Below are positions 62,280 through 64,000 of a DNA stretch of 64,000 bases, in pieces. Numbering within the stretch: the first letter of the stretch is position 1; the number at the start of each line of letters is the position of its first letter. Both the position numbers and the translations under genes were made by a program. Source of the stretch: Microlunatus parietis (lineage in GTDB: Bacteria; Actinomycetota; Actinomycetes; Propionibacteriales; Propionibacteriaceae); NCBI RefSeq assembly GCF_013407955.1, contig NZ_JACCBU010000001.1, positions 3,348,001 through 3,412,000 on the forward strand, read 5' to 3'. The notes below the pieces were generated by a model that was not told the DNA's origin, did no database searches, and was given only the letters and a program-made list of their open reading frames with translations.

Positions 62280-62987
62280 GTGGGAATCTTCCAGCGCTTC
62301 GAGAAGAAGGTCGAGGGCGCAGTGAACGGCGTGTTCGCGCGCGCCTTCAAGGGGGATGTCCAGCCCGTCGAGATCGCGGCCCGGCTGCTCCGGGAACTCG
62401 ACTCGGAGGCGAAGCTGCTGTCGCGGGACAAGCGGCTGGTCCCCAACGAGTTCGTCGTCGGGCTGTCCCAGCACGACCACGACAAGCTGGCCCCGTACAG
62501 CAAGACGCTCTCGGCCGAGCTGTCCACCGAGCTGAAGTCGCACGCCCGCGACATGGGCTACCAGTTCAACGGCCCGATCCGGATCCATCTGGAGCTCAAC
62601 GAGTCACTGCCGGTGGGCCGGTTCACGGTGGCGTCGCAGGCCGTCTCCGGGGTGGGCGACAGCCCGGCCAGCATCACCGCGATCAATCGGGCCCAGCTGG
62701 TGCTCGAGGTGAACGGGATGCGGCATCCGCTGCAGCCGCCGGGCCTGATCATCGGCCGGGGCAGCGAGGCGGACCTGCGGATCAACGATCCGGGCATCTC
62801 CCGCAAGCACGCCGAGATCCGGGTCGTCCACCACGGCGCGACGATCCGGGTGGAGATCGTCGACCTCGGTTCGACCAACGGCATCGTCGTCGACGGCCGC
62901 CGGGTCCGGCAGGCCCAGCTGGGCGACGGTTCCCGGATCGAGATCGGACAGACCCGGATGCTGGTGCATGCACCCGCCGGGCGCTGA
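62280..62987 (+). CDS. fhaA: FHA-domain protein FhaA (DUF3662)
   Basis: 235 residues from GTG 62280 with AAGGAGG eight bases upstream, giving the conserved MGIFQRFEKKVEGAVNGVFARAFKGDVQPVEIA start. A C-terminal FHA domain follows (LIIGRGSEADLRINDPGISRKHAEIR ... DLGSTNGI). In Mycobacterium FhaA is bound by phosphorylated MviN/MurJ and PknB targets at the cell wall. Here it is shorter than in Mycobacterium, lacking the long disordered middle. Confidence 0.95.
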   Translation: MGIFQRFEKKVEGAVNGVFARAFKGDVQPVEIAARLLRELDSEAKLLSRDKRLVPNEFVVGLSQHDHDKLAPYSKTLSAELSTELKSHARDMGYQFNGPIRIHLELNESLPVGRFTVASQAVSGVGDSPASITAINRAQLVLEVNGMRHPLQPPGLIIGRGSEADLRINDPGISRKHAEIRVVHHGATIRVEIVDLGSTNGIVVDGRRVRQAQLGDGSRIEIGQTRMLVHAPAGR

Positions 62988-62995
62988 GGACGGCG

Positions 62996-63472
62996 ATGTC
63001 TGAGATCGCTGTCACCATTCTCAAGGTGCTGTTCCTGGCGCTACTGTGGCTCTTCATTCTCTCGGCGGTGTCGGTCATCCGCAGCGATCTGTTCGGCCGG
63101 CCGGTGCCGAACCCGGACGGTGGACGGCGGCAGGAACTCGACCAGCCCGCGCCGCCGAAGAAGCGCAAGAAGGCGAAGGGATCCCCCCGAGTGTTGGCGA
63201 TCAGCGCGGGCGCACAGGCCGGCCAGCAGGCCAGCCTGTCCGACGGCGTCGTGATGATCGGCCGCGGCGCCGACTGTCAGTTGATCTTGGACGACGACTA
63301 CGTGTCGACCCGGCATGCCCGGGTGGTGGCCACCACGGACGGCTATTACATCGAGGATCTCGGCTCGACCAACGGGACGTACGTCAACGGCCAGCGGATC
63401 ACCGCGCCGACGACGGTGACCCTGGCCGACGGGATCCGCATCGGCAAGACCGCCATGAAACTGGAGCCGTGA
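62996..63472 (+). CDS. fhaB: FHA-domain protein FhaB/FipA
   Basis: 158 residues. One N-terminal membrane segment (VLFLALLWLFILSAVSVI), a basic linker PPKKRKKAKG, and an FHA domain (VVMIGRGADCQLILDDDYVSTRHARV ... DLGSTNGTYVNGQ). It binds phosphothreonine partners in cell division and wall synthesis. Eight bp after fhaA. Confidence 0.95.
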   Translation: MSEIAVTILKVLFLALLWLFILSAVSVIRSDLFGRPVPNPDGGRRQELDQPAPPKKRKKAKGSPRVLAISAGAQAGQQASLSDGVVMIGRGADCQLILDDDYVSTRHARVVATTDGYYIEDLGSTNGTYVNGQRITAPTTVTLADGIRIGKTAMKLEP

Positions 63473-63480
63473 TCGCCGCA

Positions 63481-64000
63481 ATGACGCGCAAGCCCACGGA
63501 CTCGGAGACCACCGCGTCCGCCCGCCGGGCCAAGTCGCCCACCGAGCCCACCGAACCGGTCGATGCGGCCGATCCGGTGGAGCCGGACGAGGACGTCGTC
63601 GAGTCGGACCTGCCGACCGAGACGATCGTGCTGCCCGACCTGGCCGAGCAGCCGGCGACGGAGCCGGCGGAACCGTACGGGCTCCGCTACGTCGCGCACT
63701 CCGAGATCGGCCTGATCCGGAAGAACAACCAGGATTCCGGGTACGTCAGCCCGCGGCTGCTGCTGGTCGCGGACGGGATGGGCGGGGCCGCCGCCGGTGA
63801 TCTTGCTTCGGCGATCGCCGTCGATTCGGTACGGCATGCCGACGCCGAGGTCCAGCCGGAGCGCGAGCTGACCGCCTTGGCCGAGGCGATCCGGGCCGCC
63901 AACGACCGGATCTCCGACTTCATCGCCGCCGACTTCTCGCTGGAGGGCATGGGCACCACGGTCACCGGCGGGCTGTTCGACGGGCACTCACTGGCCCTGG
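63481..64000 (+). CDS. pstP: PP2C-type Ser/Thr phosphatase PstP (3' end outside window)
   Basis: 173 codons seen. About 65 N-terminal residues are acidic and Pro/Ala/Thr-rich, longer than the usual start of PstP. The phosphatase begins LRYVAHSEIGLIRKNNQDSGYV, then the metal motif VADGMGGAAAGDLAS and GMGTTVTGGLF. It reverses PknA/PknB phosphorylation. Eight bp after fhaB, in the classical fhaA-fhaB-pstP order that usually leads to rodA-pbpA-pknAB. Confidence 0.93.
   Translation, partial: MTRKPTDSETTASARRAKSPTEPTEPVDAADPVEPDEDVVESDLPTETIVLPDLAEQPATEPAEPYGLRYVAHSEIGLIRKNNQDSGYVSPRLLLVADGMGGAAAGDLASAIAVDSVRHADAEVQPERELTALAEAIRAANDRISDFIAADFSLEGMGTTVTGGLFDGHSLAL

Noticed and set aside
1..64000. 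CRISPR arrays, transposase genes or prophage genes
   Set aside because: No regularly spaced repeats, no transposase or integrase motifs, no capsid or terminase genes were found. The TagC-like protein alone is not evidence of phage.

Overview
The window is about 70% GC and reads as a chromosome segment of a high-GC actinomycete. Supporting evidence is a WhiB-family regulator, a Bpa/PafE proteasome activator, an F420-type LLM oxidoreductase, DUF2510 and FhaA/FhaB/PstP genes, and metE under a cobalamin riboswitch. A Kribbella or Propionibacteriales-like host is my guess; nothing here proves it. Both edges cut genes: a TetR regulator on the left and the PP2C phosphatase pstP on the right.

Layout. 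0-3.4 kb: TetR regulator with two operators, divergent from an FAD monooxygenase and an MFS exporter. 3.4-7.3 kb: heterodimeric ABC exporter with one dead nucleotide site. 7.3-14.6 kb: bpa, a WhiB-like gene, an AAA ATPase with a small partner, a membrane protein, two HAD phosphatases and serS. 14.7-18.2 kb: PAP2-lipid kinase fusion, DUF2510 protein, pheA. 18.5-22 kb: TetR, pseudo-ABC ATPase, YhgE/Pip membrane protein. 22-24.5 kb: GT-C and GT2 glycosyltransferases. 24.6-33.4 kb: arginine deiminase, glycerophosphodiesterase, a LysG/LysE-type pair, a Tat-exported propeller protein, rhodanese, Fpg/Nei glycosylase, aat, EcsC-like protein. 33.5-36.1 kb: B12 riboswitch and metE. 36.2-42 kb: a kinase lacking its histidine, an ABM-truncated-haemoglobin fusion, SGNH hydrolase, a 49-residue membrane peptide, a likely sRNA with a strong terminator, LLM oxidoreductase, AI-2E-type permease. 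42-46.9 kb: leaderless TetR with SRPBCC protein, three-gene ABC-2 exporter, methyltransferase. 47-53.3 kb: tex, a repeat-rich non-coding stretch, HIT-type protein, AbrB/DUF418 pair, decayed alpha/beta hydrolase. 53.5-60.4 kb: STAND ATPase, DUF72, FAD oxidoreductase, class IV aminotransferase, BpsA-like protein. 60.4-64 kb: broken fic gene, tRNA-Leu(CAG), fhaA-fhaB-pstP.

The most unusual content lies between genes. Four dispersed repeat families are present. The most striking is a set of 161-163 bp long inverted repeats (three complete, one partial). Their outer stems differ in sequence between copies but are self-complementary within each copy. Every pair-preserving difference between arms is a G-U wobble on the + strand (22 of 22 by my alignment) and never the reverse. 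They touch stop codons of neighbouring genes, and one splits a hydrolase pseudogene. I consider this the best candidate for an undescribed system, either a structured RNA or a mobile palindromic element. The other families are a 67 bp repeat (three copies), a 99 bp double-hairpin repeat (two copies) and a 70 bp repeat (two copies) ending on stop codons. The hexamer TGATCA is also abundant for such GC-rich DNA, often through otherwise avoided codons.
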